From DASXRC01 sp036506795 (GTDB lineage: Bacteria; Actinomycetota; Actinomycetes; Mycobacteriales; Micromonosporaceae), in contig DASXRC010000239.1 of NCBI GenBank assembly GCA_036506795.1, forward strand, positions 1-22,940: 22,940 bases of DNA. Direction: 5' to 3'. Both the position numbers and the translations under genes were made by a program. Below, one piece after another: positions 7,659 through 14,858 of the stretch (positions are counted from its first letter, which is position 1; each line of letters starts with the position of its first letter). Under the pieces are notes generated by a model, which was not told the origin of the DNA, did not search any database, and worked only from the letters and a program-made list of their open reading frames with translations.

Positions 7659-9115
7659 TGACTGCGTCTTCGGAAACCAAACCAACCGACGAGACGAGCA
7701 CCGCTACCGGTCGAGTGGTCCGGGTCATCGGCCCGGTCGTCGACGCCGAGTTCCCGCGCGATGCCATGCCGGACATCTACAACGCCCTCCACGTCGACGT
7801 GGACCTCGCCGAGGGTGCGAAGACCCTGACCCTGGAGGTCGCCCAGCACCTGGGCGACAACATGGTCCGGGCCATCTCGATGCAGCCGACCGACGGGCTC
7901 GTCCGTGGCGCGGAGGTGACCGACACCGGAGACTCGATCACGGTACCGGTGGGCGACGCCACCCGCGGGCACGTGTTCAACGCGATCGGCGACTGCCTCA
8001 ACCTCAAGGAGGGCGAGAAGCTCGAGATCAAGGACCGCTGGCCGATCCACCGCAAGCCGCCCGCGTTCGCCGACCTCGAGCCGAAGACCGAGATGCTGGA
8101 GACCGGCATCAAGGTGCTCGACCTGCTCGCCCCGTACGTCAAGGGCGGGAAGATCGGTCTGTTCGGCGGCGCCGGCGTGGGCAAGACGGTGCTCATCCAG
8201 GAGATGATCATCCGGGTCGCCCGGAACTTCGGCGGCACCTCAGTGTTCGCCGGTGTCGGCGAGCGCACGCGCGAGGGCAACGACCTCATCCTGGAGATGG
8301 GCGAGTCCGGCGTGCTGCCGCAGACCGCGCTGGTCTTCGGCCAGATGGACGAGCCGCCCGGCACCCGGCTCCGGGTCGCGCTGTCGGCGCTGACGATGGC
8401 GGAGTACTTCCGCGACGTCCAGAAGCAAGAAGTGCTGCTGTTCGTGGACAACATCTTCCGGTTCACGCAGGCCGGCTCCGAGGTGTCCACTCTGCTGGGC
8501 CGGATGCCCTCCGCCGTTGGCTACCAGCCGACGCTGGCCGACGAGATGGGCGAGCTGCAGGAGCGCATCACCTCGGTGCGCGGCCGGGCCATCACCTCGA
8601 TGCAGGCGATCTACGTGCCCGCCGACGACTACACCGACCCCGCGCCGGCCACGACGTTCACTCACCTCGACGCGACCACGAACCTCGAGCGGTCGATCTC
8701 CGACAAGGGCATCTACCCCGCGGTGGACCCGCTGGCGTCCTCGTCGCGGATCCTCGCGCCAGAGTACGTCGGCCCCGACCACTACAACGTGGCGGCCGAG
8801 GTGAAGCGGATCCTTCAGCGGTACAAGGACCTGCAGGACATCATCGCGATCCTCGGCCTGGACGAGCTCTCCGAAGAGGACAAGGTAACGGTCGGCCGGG
8901 CCCGCCGGATCGAGCGGTTCCTCTCGCAGAACACGTACGCCGCCGAGCAGTTCACCGGCATACCGGGCTCCACCGTCCCGGTGAAGGAGACGATCGAGGC
9001 ATTCAAGAAGATCTCCGAGGGCGATTACGACCACTTCCCGGAGCAGGCGTTCTTCATGTGCGGCGGCCTCGAGGACCTCGAGCGTAAGGCGAGCGAAATC
9101 GCCAACGAGCAGTAG
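7658..9115 (+). CDS. atpD: F1Fo ATP synthase subunit beta
   Basis: A 485-residue catalytic subunit that makes ATP from ADP and phosphate. The Walker A motif GGAGVGKT spans residues 170-177, followed by the catalytic region with GERTREGNDL (the catalytic Glu), LLFVDNIFRFTQAGSEVS (Walker B and family signature) and the DELSEEDK motif, the equivalent of DELSEED in the lever helix. The start could be GTG 7655 or ATG 7658; ATG is chosen, and the difference is one residue. In most atp operons atpC follows directly. Here atpD is followed by a strong hairpin (9135-9163) and two LCP genes. Confidence 0.97.
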   Translation: MTASSETKPTDETSTATGRVVRVIGPVVDAEFPRDAMPDIYNALHVDVDLAEGAKTLTLEVAQHLGDNMVRAISMQPTDGLVRGAEVTDTGDSITVPVGDATRGHVFNAIGDCLNLKEGEKLEIKDRWPIHRKPPAFADLEPKTEMLETGIKVLDLLAPYVKGGKIGLFGGAGVGKTVLIQEMIIRVARNFGGTSVFAGVGERTREGNDLILEMGESGVLPQTALVFGQMDEPPGTRLRVALSALTMAEYFRDVQKQEVLLFVDNIFRFTQAGSEVSTLLGRMPSAVGYQPTLADEMGELQERITSVRGRAITSMQAIYVPADDYTDPAPATTFTHLDATTNLERSISDKGIYPAVDPLASSSRILAPEYVGPDHYNVAAEVKRILQRYKDLQDIIAILGLDELSEEDKVTVGRARRIERFLSQNTYAAEQFTGIPGSTVPVKETIEAFKKISEGDYDHFPEQAFFMCGGLEDLERKASEIANEQ

Positions 9116-9134
9116 TCCCGTTTGAGCGGCTTGC

Positions 9135-9163
9135 GGCCGCGTCGGCGACGTGCCGGCGCGGCC
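9135..9163 (+). terminator. Strong GC hairpin after atpD, probable operon terminator
   Basis: GGCCGCGTCGGC (9135-9146) pairs with GCCGGCGCGGCC (9152-9163) across a 5-base loop. All 12 pairs form, one of them a G-T wobble. It lies 20 bases after the atpD stop and has no T-run, like many actinobacterial terminators. It suggests that most transcripts of the atp operon end here, leaving atpC outside. Confidence 0.65.
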
Positions 9164-9260
9164 CGTTGCCGTTTCGGGTCCTCGTTGCGCGCGACCCGGC
9201 CTGGCCAGGAGGGGCTTTCGACGGCATGATGTGAAGCCGTTCCCACGGGAAGGGGAGATC

Positions 9261-10412
9261 GTGACCGACGAAGAGGCTCGCGGCAACGCGTGGTGGCCGC
9301 CCCGGGGTGGTCGGCTGGTGGCGCTGATCGCCGTGCTGGTCGTGCTGCTTGGCGGCGGCGGATTCGCGGCGTACCGGGCGCTGAGCGATCGGTACGAGGT
9401 GCCGAGCGCGTCCCTCTTCGACGAGTCGCCGTCGCCGTCGGCGCCCGGCTCGCCCTCGGGCTCGCCCGCGGCCTCGCCGTCGGAGCTGCCGGGCGCGGAC
9501 ATCAAGGGACCGCTGAACATCCTCATCGCCGGGATCGACACCCGGTCGTACGTGCGGGGGTGGCGCCCTAACGCGGACGCCATCATGATCTTGCACGTCT
9601 CCGCCAAGCTGGACAAGGGATACCTCTTCTCGCTGCCCCGCGATCTGCTCGTGGACATCCCGGCGTTCCGGAAGGCCGGGTTCGGCGGCGCGCACACTAA
9701 GATCAACGCTGCGACGTCCTTCGGCAGCCGGGTGCCCGGATCGTCCAAGGTGGACACCGCACAGGGCTTCCAGCTGCTCGCTCTCACGGTGACCAAGTAC
9801 ACCGGCATCGCCCGGTTCGACGCCGGCGCGGTGCTCAACTTCGGCGGCATGAAGCGGCTGGTGGACGCGCTCGGCGGTGTCGACATGTACATCGACCAGC
9901 GCGTCGCCTCCATCCACCTGCAACCCAACGGAAAGCCGCGCCAGAATGCCGGGCCGCACGGCAGCGGGCCGCAGATGGTGTACCCCGTGGGCCAGATGCA
10001 CCTCAACGGGTGGCAGGCGCTGGACTACGCGCGCCAGCGGTACATCGCGGGCAGCGACTACGCGCGACAGCGACACCAGCGTCAGCTCATCAAGGCCATC
10101 ATCCGGAAGGCCTTCAGCCGCAATCTGGCGACCGACCCGATCAAGTTCGACCGCGTGCTGCGCGCCCTCGGCGGCACCGTCGTCTTCGACGGCCGGGGCC
10201 ACAGCGCGCTCGACTTCGCCTCCGCGCTGCGCGGGGTGACTGCGGATCGACTCACCCTCGTCGGCCTGCCGGGCAGCTCGGTCTATAGCGGCGGTTACCG
10301 CGGGGAGCGGCTCAACAACCCACTCGCCCGGAACTTCTTCGCGGCCGTACGCCAGGACCGCCTGGACGCGTTCCTCGTTGCCCACCCGAGCCTGGTCGGC
10401 AAGGCGCCCTGA
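9261..10412 (+). CDS. LytR-CpsA-Psr (LCP) family cell-wall ligase, first copy
   Basis: A 383-residue membrane-anchored protein. A short cytoplasmic N-terminus is followed by one transmembrane helix (about residues 18-38), a Ser/Pro/Gly-rich linker (about 55-80) and an extracellular LCP domain. Domain signatures are GPLNILIAGIDTR, SLPRDLLVDIPA, HTKINAA, LVDALGGVDMYI and LNGWQALDYARQRY, which form the pyrophosphate-lipid site with its conserved arginines. LCP proteins transfer glycopolymers from a lipid carrier to peptidoglycan. The GTG at 9261 is chosen because a purine-rich site (GGGAAGGGGAGA, 9247-9258) precedes it and it gives a normal single-helix N-terminus. The gene is a close tandem paralogue of the one at 10943 and stands between atpD and atpC. 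Confidence 0.9.
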   Translation: MTDEEARGNAWWPPRGGRLVALIAVLVVLLGGGGFAAYRALSDRYEVPSASLFDESPSPSAPGSPSGSPAASPSELPGADIKGPLNILIAGIDTRSYVRGWRPNADAIMILHVSAKLDKGYLFSLPRDLLVDIPAFRKAGFGGAHTKINAATSFGSRVPGSSKVDTAQGFQLLALTVTKYTGIARFDAGAVLNFGGMKRLVDALGGVDMYIDQRVASIHLQPNGKPRQNAGPHGSGPQMVYPVGQMHLNGWQALDYARQRYIAGSDYARQRHQRQLIKAIIRKAFSRNLATDPIKFDRVLRALGGTVVFDGRGHSALDFASALRGVTADRLTLVGLPGSSVYSGGYRGERLNNPLARNFFAAVRQDRLDAFLVAHPSLVGKAP

Positions 10413-10422
10413 CGTTCGGCGT

Positions 10423-10780
10423 TCACGATCGGTCCAGGTGGCGCCCGAGCGCCGCCAGGCGGCCGTCCCAGTCCCGCGCGAGCGCGGCCAGGTACGACTG
10501 GGCGACCAACATCGGCCCCGGCCGCAGCCGATATCGGACCCGCCGGCGCTCGCCCGGTTCGGCGCGGGTAAGGCCGGCGTTCTGAGCAGGCCGAGATGTT
10601 TGGCGATCGCCTGCCGCGAGATGAGCAGGCGCGCCGCGAGGTCGGTCGCCGTCGAAGGTCGATCTCCGCCCATGACCCGAACCAGCTGGCCAGCGCGTCC
10701 GCCGTCGTCAGCGCCTCCCACACCCGCTCGGGTGGGTGGGCGAGCTCCATCGTTCGCTCGATCCGATCGGGAGCCGACAT
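10423..10780 (-). pseudogene. Remnant of an SRPBCC-ArsR fusion regulator, internally deleted and frameshifted
   Basis: Read from ATG 10780 leftwards, the first frame gives MSAPDRIERTMELAHPPERV and then WEALTTADALASWFGSWAEI, the start of an AHSA1/SRPBCC domain. Near 10650 the sense moves to another frame reading TATDLAARLLISRQAIAKHL, an ArsR recognition-helix region. Near 10577 a further one-base slip leads to the winged tail AGLTRAEPGERRRVRYRLRP and onward to a TGA at 10423-10425. In intact relatives (SRPBCC domain then ArsR domain, about 250-270 residues) these parts are separated by well over 100 residues missing here. A good ribosome site (GGAGGTG) still precedes the ATG. The large deletion rules out a simple sequencing error as the whole cause. 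Which gene it regulated besides itself is unknown. Confidence 0.8.
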
Positions 10781-10797
10781 CGCAAAGCACCTCCATA

Positions 10798-10849
10798 TAG
10801 CAACCGTTGGGTTGCTACTAACTCTATGGTAACCGGATGGTTGCGTCAA
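10798..10849 (-). promoter_or_regulatory. Preserved promoter with two ArsR-type operators upstream of the broken regulator
   Basis: On the minus strand TTGACG (10849-10844) and TAGAGT (10826-10821) are separated by exactly 17 bp, a near-consensus promoter aimed at the relic. Two palindromes of 6-4-6 form overlap it: GCAACC-GTTG-GGTTGC (10800-10815, extended to a perfect 8-4-8 at 10798-10817) and GTAACC-GGAT-GGTTGC (10829-10844). One lies in the spacer and one around the expected start point, the classic layout for autorepression by an ArsR-family protein. The half-site GCAACC with a 4-bp spacer matches, from memory, operators seen upstream of other SRPBCC/ArsR systems. Confidence 0.75.
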
Positions 10850-10942
10850 CGGCGGACCGGATGCCTGCCGGCGAAGGGCAACGCTGCACACCCTCGCAAC
10901 CGTCTTTATGGTGGAAGGCGGGTCTGGGACGGAGGTTGTCGC

Positions 10943-12100
10943 GTGGGCGACGCGCGGCCAGATGGGGGTCAGGCAACCACGGAGGCGGCCAGGAGGGCGC
11001 GACGCGCACCCCTGTGGGCGCGACTGTGTGCTGTCATCGGCGCGCTGCTGATGCTCAGCAGCGGCGGCCTCTTGGTGGCGAAGGAGCTGCTGCTCGCGCG
11101 CTACGCGGGCGCGGTGCAGACCGCGGACCTCTTCGGCGACTCGGCGAACTCGCCGCCTCCCGGCTCCGACATCCACGGCCCGCTGAACATCCTGCTCGTC
11201 GGCGTCGACACCCGCGTGAGCAAGCCGGGCTGGCTCCCGAATGCCGACAGCATCATGGTGCTGCACGTGTCGAAGAACCTGGACGAGGCGTATCTCTTCT
11301 CCATCCCGCGCGATCTGTTGATCGACATCCCGGCGTTCGCCAAGGCGGGCTTCGCCGGCGAGCGCACGAAGGTAAACGCCGCGATGGCGTACGGCAGCCG
11401 GGTACCCGGATCGTCCACTGTGGATGCTGCTCAGGGGTTCCAACTGCTCGCGCAGACGGTGGGCCGGTACACCGGGATCCAGCGGTTCGACGCCGGAGCG
11501 ATCATCAACTTTGGGGGGTTCAAGCGGATCGTCGACGCGATGGGCGGGGTCGACATGTACATCGACGAGCGCGTGGCCTCGATCCACCTCAAGCCGGACG
11601 GCACGCCGCGACCCAACTCGGGCCCGAACGGGACCGGCCCACAGAAGGTATACGAGAAGGGCTGGGCGCACCTGTCCGGATGGGAGGCGTTGGACTACAC
11701 CCGGCAGCGGTACATCCCGGGCGCGGACTACGCGCGCCAGCGGCACCAGCAGCAGTTCCTCCGGGCGATGGCGCAGAGGGCGACCAGCCTCGGCGTGATC
11801 ACCAATCCGCTCAAGCTCGACGCGGTGCTCCGAGCCGCCGGCGACGCGCTGATCTTCAGCGGGCGCGGGCACAGCATCGTCGACTTCGCGTTCGCGCTCA
11901 AAGGTCTCCGGTCGAGCTCGTTGATGACCATCCGGCTGCCGGGTCAGTCCGTCTACGAGAACGGTGCGTACCGCGGCGAGCGGCTGCAGCCCGTGGCCCA
12001 GGACCTCTTCGCCGCGCTCCGGGAGGATCGGCTCGACTCGTTCATGGCGGGCCATCCCGAGCTGATCAACGGGGAGAACGCACCACCGCGAGGCAACTGA
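10943..12100 (+). CDS. LytR-CpsA-Psr (LCP) family cell-wall ligase, second copy
   Basis: A 385-residue protein with an Arg-rich cytoplasmic N-terminus, one membrane helix (about residues 27-47) and an extracellular LCP domain. Motifs parallel the first copy: GPLNILLVGVDTR, SIPRDLLIDIPAF, RTKVNAAMAYGSRVPGSS, IVDAMGGVDMYIDERVAS and LSGWEALDYTRQRY. Unlike the first copy it lacks the long Ser/Pro linker. GTG 10943 has a GGAGG ribosome site at 10931-10935 and gives a normal N-terminus; the frame is open upstream but has no better start. A -10-like TATGGT lies at 10907-10912, so it may have its own promoter. The two LCP genes probably arose by tandem duplication, with the regulator relic now between them. 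Confidence 0.9.
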   Translation: MGDARPDGGQATTEAARRARRAPLWARLCAVIGALLMLSSGGLLVAKELLLARYAGAVQTADLFGDSANSPPPGSDIHGPLNILLVGVDTRVSKPGWLPNADSIMVLHVSKNLDEAYLFSIPRDLLIDIPAFAKAGFAGERTKVNAAMAYGSRVPGSSTVDAAQGFQLLAQTVGRYTGIQRFDAGAIINFGGFKRIVDAMGGVDMYIDERVASIHLKPDGTPRPNSGPNGTGPQKVYEKGWAHLSGWEALDYTRQRYIPGADYARQRHQQQFLRAMAQRATSLGVITNPLKLDAVLRAAGDALIFSGRGHSIVDFAFALKGLRSSSLMTIRLPGQSVYENGAYRGERLQPVAQDLFAALREDRLDSFMAGHPELINGENAPPRGN

Positions 12101-12144
12101 CCGGTCTGCCGGACGCCCGCGTCGGGCCCGCTCCGGCCACCGAT

Positions 12145-12150
12145 TAGACT
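12145..12150 (+). promoter_or_regulatory. Candidate -10 box for atpC
   Basis: TAGACT lies 52 bases before the atpC start and would give a leader of about 45 bases carrying the atpC ribosome site. No good -35 box is visible at 16-18 bp. The same hexamer sits just before meaA (19743-19748). It suggests that atpC has its own promoter, which its separation from atpD would require. Confidence 0.35.
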
Positions 12151-12202
12151 CGACCCGGTCCGCCGTCCGCCAACGGGACGACCAGCCCCACAAGGAGACA
12201 GC

Positions 12203-12484
12203 GTGGCCAATCAGCTACACGTCGAGCTCGTAGCCGTCGAGGAGAAGGTCTGGTCCGGCGAGGCCGAAATGGTCGTCGCCCGGACGACCGAGGGCGAGCT
12301 CGGGGTCCTGCCCGGACACGCGCCGCTGCTCGGCCAGCTCGCCGAGCCGGGTCAGGTCCGGATCAAGCTGGCCGGCGGGGAGCAGCTGGCGTACGACGTG
12401 TCGGGCGGGTTCCTCTCCGTCACCGGCGACGGGGTGACGGTGCTCGCCGAGAGCGCCACCCCGACGGACGCGGCGACGCGCTGA
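12203..12484 (+). CDS. atpC: F1Fo ATP synthase subunit epsilon, short form without C-terminal helical domain
   Basis: A 93-residue protein containing only the N-terminal beta-sandwich of epsilon, which attaches to gamma and the c ring. The signatures are VELVAVEEKVWSGEAEMVVA, GELGVLPGHAPLLGQL and SGGFLSVTGDGVTVLAESA. E. coli epsilon has about 138 residues, and the missing part is the two-helix C-terminal domain that can insert into F1 and inhibit ATP hydrolysis. The frame ends with a clean TGA after ATPTDAATR, so the loss looks complete rather than a recent frameshift. The GTG start has a good AAGGAGA site at 12191-12197. It is unusually separated from atpD by about 3.1 kb. Confidence 0.93.
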   Translation: MANQLHVELVAVEEKVWSGEAEMVVARTTEGELGVLPGHAPLLGQLAEPGQVRIKLAGGEQLAYDVSGGFLSVTGDGVTVLAESATPTDAATR

Positions 12485-12496
12485 GCCGGTACGCCG

Positions 12497-12937
12497 ATGC
12501 GGGTCGTGGAAGGGATCGGAGTCGGCGTACTCGTCCTGCTCGCGGTGCTAGTGGCACTCTTCGTGCGGCGGGCCGTGGTCATGCACGGCGGCGGCACGAT
12601 CAAATTGAACGTCCGCCTGTCGACACTCGTCGACGGCCGCGGATGGTCGCCCGGCTTCGCCCGGTTCGCCGGCGACGAGCTGCGCTGGTACCGCCTCTTC
12701 AGCCTCGCGATCCGGCCCCGCCGCGTGCTCGCCCGGCGGGGACTGGCCGTGGTGAGCCGCCGCGCTCCGACCGGCCCGGAGCGGCACGCGCTGCCCCCAG
12801 ACTGGGTGATCCTGCGCTGTACCAGCCACCACGCGCCGGTCGAGATCGCCATGACACGCAACACCGTGACCGGTTTCCTGTCCTGGATCGAGGCCGCCCC
12901 GCCCGGGGCGGTCTCTCAGCGTCTCGCCACCTTCTGA
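12497..12937 (+). CDS. DUF2550 domain membrane protein
   Basis: A 146-residue protein with one N-terminal membrane helix (about residues 7-24) followed by a basic cytoplasmic domain. It belongs to the actinobacterial DUF2550 family, typified by Rv1312, which in mycobacteria also directly follows atpC. Visible family-like features are GTIKLNVRLS, GWSPGFARFAGDELRWYRLFSL, RPRRVLARR and the C-terminal TRNTVTGFLSWIEAAPPG. No biochemical role is established. It lies 12 bases after atpC and is probably co-transcribed with it. It keeps the usual atpC-DUF2550 neighbourhood even though atpC has been parted from atpD. Confidence 0.85.
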   Translation: MRVVEGIGVGVLVLLAVLVALFVRRAVVMHGGGTIKLNVRLSTLVDGRGWSPGFARFAGDELRWYRLFSLAIRPRRVLARRGLAVVSRRAPTGPERHALPPDWVILRCTSHHAPVEIAMTRNTVTGFLSWIEAAPPGAVSQRLATF

Positions 12938-12958
12938 GTGGGTTAGCCCTTGAACGAC

Positions 12959-13019
12959 GCAACCTTGCCCAGGTTGGCCTGTCACGGCTGCGCCGACGGG
13001 CCAACCTGGACAAGGTTGC
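12959..13019. repeat. Long hairpin, paired-palindrome element copy B, at a convergent junction
   Basis: Arms 12959-12979 and 12999-13019 pair at 20 of 21 positions with a 19-nt loop. Each arm is again a palindrome of 6-5-6 form, CAACCT-N5-AGGTTG (12960-12976 and 13002-13018), with centres 42 bp apart. The sequence differs from copy A but the geometry is the same. It lies between the DUF2550 gene (+) and an ABC permease (-), so it could act as a two-way terminator. Confidence 0.8.
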
Positions 13020-13050
13020 GGTGACCTTGGGGGCGGGGCGGGCCCAGGTG

Positions 13051-13854
13051 TCAGCGCGAGGCGGCGCGGCGGTAGCGCGAGATCGCGAACGGAACGAACA
13101 CCGCCAGGATCAGCAGGCACCAGCCGATAGCGAGCGGGATTGGGTGCTCGGCCGGGAAGCCGCTGCCGCGGGCGAGCCCCTCGGGCGCGTTGCCCCAGAG
13201 GTCGCGTAGCGACAGCACGACCGCGCTGATCGGGTTCCAGTCCGCGATCGGCTGCAGCGGCCCGGGCAGCTTGTCGGTCGCGACGAACGCGTTGGACAAG
13301 AACGTCAGCGGGAACATCCAGATGAAGCCCGCGCTCTGTGCCACCTCTACCGACTTGACCGAGAGTCCGATGACCGCCGAGATCCAGCTCATCGAGTACC
13401 CGAACAGGAACAGCAGCAGGTATCCGGCCATGCCCCTCCAGAGCCCGGTGTGGATCGACCAACCGACCAGCAGGCCGGTCAGCGACATGACGACGACCAC
13501 GAACACGTTGTTGAGGAGGTCGGACGTCGTCCGTCCGATCAGCACCGCGGCCCGGGACATCGGCAGCGAGCGGAAGCGGTCGACGATGCCCTTCTGCAAG
13601 TCGTCGGCGAGACCGATGGCGGTGATGCCCGCGCCGAACGCCACCGTCTGCACGAAGATGCCCGGCATCAGGTAGTCCTTGTAGTCGACCCCCGGGATCG
13701 AGATCGAGCCGCCGAAGACGTACGCGAAGAGCAGCACGAACATGATCGGCTGGACGGTGGAGAAGATCAGGAGGTCGGGGATCCGCTTGATCTTGATCAG
13801 GTTGCGCTTGGCGACGACCCACCCGTCGTTCAGCGCGAGCGCCAGCGCGGTCAC
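13051..13854 (-). CDS. ABC-2 type transporter permease, DrrB-like
   Basis: A 267-residue membrane protein with six hydrophobic segments and a cytoplasmic N-terminus. It is the membrane half of a small-molecule exporter partnered by the ATPase encoded just upstream. The pattern RNLIKIKRIPDLLIFSTVQP at the N-terminus, DYLMPGIFVQTVAFGAGIT after the first helix pair and FRSLPMSRAAVLIGR are typical of the DrrB/ABC-2 family linked to daunorubicin-type resistance. Its GTG start (13854-13852) overlaps the ATPase stop by four bases, so both are made from one message. The substrate cannot be told from the sequence; drug or lipid export is likely for the family. Confidence 0.88.
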   Translation of the reverse strand: MTALALALNDGWVVAKRNLIKIKRIPDLLIFSTVQPIMFVLLFAYVFGGSISIPGVDYKDYLMPGIFVQTVAFGAGITAIGLADDLQKGIVDRFRSLPMSRAAVLIGRTTSDLLNNVFVVVVMSLTGLLVGWSIHTGLWRGMAGYLLLFLFGYSMSWISAVIGLSVKSVEVAQSAGFIWMFPLTFLSNAFVATDKLPGPLQPIADWNPISAVVLSLRDLWGNAPEGLARGSGFPAEHPIPLAIGWCLLILAVFVPFAISRYRRAASR

Positions 13855-14810
13855 GACTCCTCCTCGGTTTCGGTCACTGGCTGGCCGGTCAGCTTCAGAA
13901 AGACGTCGTCAAGCGTCGCGCGGTGCAGCCCGATGTCGACCGGCTCGATCCCGGCCGAGGCGAGCCGGACGACGACCGCCGTCAGTGACTTCGTGGCCTC
14001 GTCCACCTCGGCGTGCACCTCGTGTGCCTCCTTGTCGACGACGGGCTCGCCGGCGCACAGCTCGGCCATGATCTGGCGTACTGGTTCCAGCTCCGACCGG
14101 TCGGCCACGACCACCACCAACCGCTCGCCGCCCACCTGCTTCTTGAGCTCGTCGGCGGTGCCGCGCGCGATCGCCATCCCGTGGTCGATAACGACGATCT
14201 GGTCGGCGAGCCGGTCCGCCTCCTCGAGGTACTGCGTCGTGAGCAGCAGGGTCGAGCCGGCGCGGACCCGCTCGCTGATCACGTCCCACATGCCCAGGCG
14301 GCCGCGCGGATCCAGGCCCGTGGTGGGCTCGTCGAGGAAGATGATCGGCGGGGAGATCACGAGGGCGCCGGCCAGGTCGAGTCGGCGGCGCATGCCGCCG
14401 GAGTAGGTCTTGACGGGGCGTCCGGCCGCGTCCGCGAGGTCGAACCGCTCGAGCAGCTCCGTGGCCCGGGCCCTCGCCTTCCGCTTGCCGACGTGGTAGA
14501 GCCGGCCGATCATCTCGAGGTTCTCGTAACCGGTCAGGTACTCGTCAACCGCGGCGTACTGGCCGGAGACCCCTATGATGCGGCGAACCCGCTGCGGATG
14601 CGCGATCACATCGATCCCCGCCACGCTGCACCTGCCGGCGTCGGGCCGCAGCAGCGTCGTCAGTATCCGCACGGTCGTGGTCTTCCCGGCGCCATTCGGT
14701 CCGAGCAGGCCGAGCACCGTCCCTTCGGGGACGGCCAGGTCCAGCGACTCGACGGCGGGGACATCGCCGTAACGCTTCACGAGGCCCTCGGCGGTGATCG
14801 CGTCTGCCAT
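13851..14810 (-). CDS. ABC transporter ATP-binding protein, DrrA-like
   Basis: A 319-residue ATPase that powers export with the permease downstream. Walker A is GPNGAGKTT (residues 37-45), the signature is YSGGMRRRLDLA, and Walker B is IIFLDEPTTGLDP. The switch histidine is replaced by glutamine (LLTTQYLEEAD), which is normal for the DrrA subfamily. After the ATPase core comes the roughly 80-residue C-terminal domain of the DrrA type ending LDDVFLKLTG. The ATG at 14810 is preferred over an upstream GTG (14819), because TACGGT at 14823-14818 is a good -10 box seven bases before it, pointing to a leaderless transcript. A perfect 12-bp palindrome abuts this -10. Confidence 0.9.
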   Translation of the reverse strand: MADAITAEGLVKRYGDVPAVESLDLAVPEGTVLGLLGPNGAGKTTTVRILTTLLRPDAGRCSVAGIDVIAHPQRVRRIIGVSGQYAAVDEYLTGYENLEMIGRLYHVGKRKARARATELLERFDLADAAGRPVKTYSGGMRRRLDLAGALVISPPIIFLDEPTTGLDPRGRLGMWDVISERVRAGSTLLLTTQYLEEADRLADQIVVIDHGMAIARGTADELKKQVGGERLVVVVADRSELEPVRQIMAELCAGEPVVDKEAHEVHAEVDEATKSLTAVVVRLASAGIEPVDIGLHRATLDDVFLKLTGQPVTETEEES

Positions 14811-14817
14811 GGCCACC

Positions 14818-14835
14818 ACCGTAGCGAGCGCTCGC
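14818..14835 (-). promoter_or_regulatory. -10 box and adjacent palindrome for the Drr-type exporter operon
   Basis: On the minus strand TACGGT (14823-14818) precedes the ATPase ATG by 7 bases. Directly upstream lies GCGAGCGCTCGC (14824-14835), a perfect 12-bp palindrome placed where a repressor would block the promoter spacer. No regulator gene is next to it. The palindrome could be a chance event in GC-rich DNA. Confidence 0.4.
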
Positions 14836-14858
14836 CCGGACGGCGCATCGATTTCTCG

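Noticed and set aside
9424..9481. TCGCC-rich tandem repeat in the first LCP gene as a mobile or regulatory repeat
   Set aside because: It is simply the codon pattern of the Ser/Pro/Gly linker.
10800..10844. Idea that the CAAC-type hairpins at 2051, 12959 and 17974 are further operators of the ArsR-type regulator
   Set aside because: Half-sites look alike (GCAACC), but the regulator sites are 6-4-6 while the hairpin palindromes are 6-5-6 or 8-5-8. The operators are 29 bp apart, not 42, and they lie in a promoter, not at gene ends.
12115..12127. Small hairpin GCCCG-CGT-CGGGC after the second LCP gene as a terminator
   Set aside because: A 5-bp stem is too weak and too common in DNA of this composition to call.
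10295..12193. A 632-codon minus-strand frame spanning the second LCP gene and the regulator relic
   Set aside because: Only its last part, after MSAPDRIER at 10780, has meaning, as the N-terminus of the SRPBCC relic. The rest is antisense to the LCP gene.
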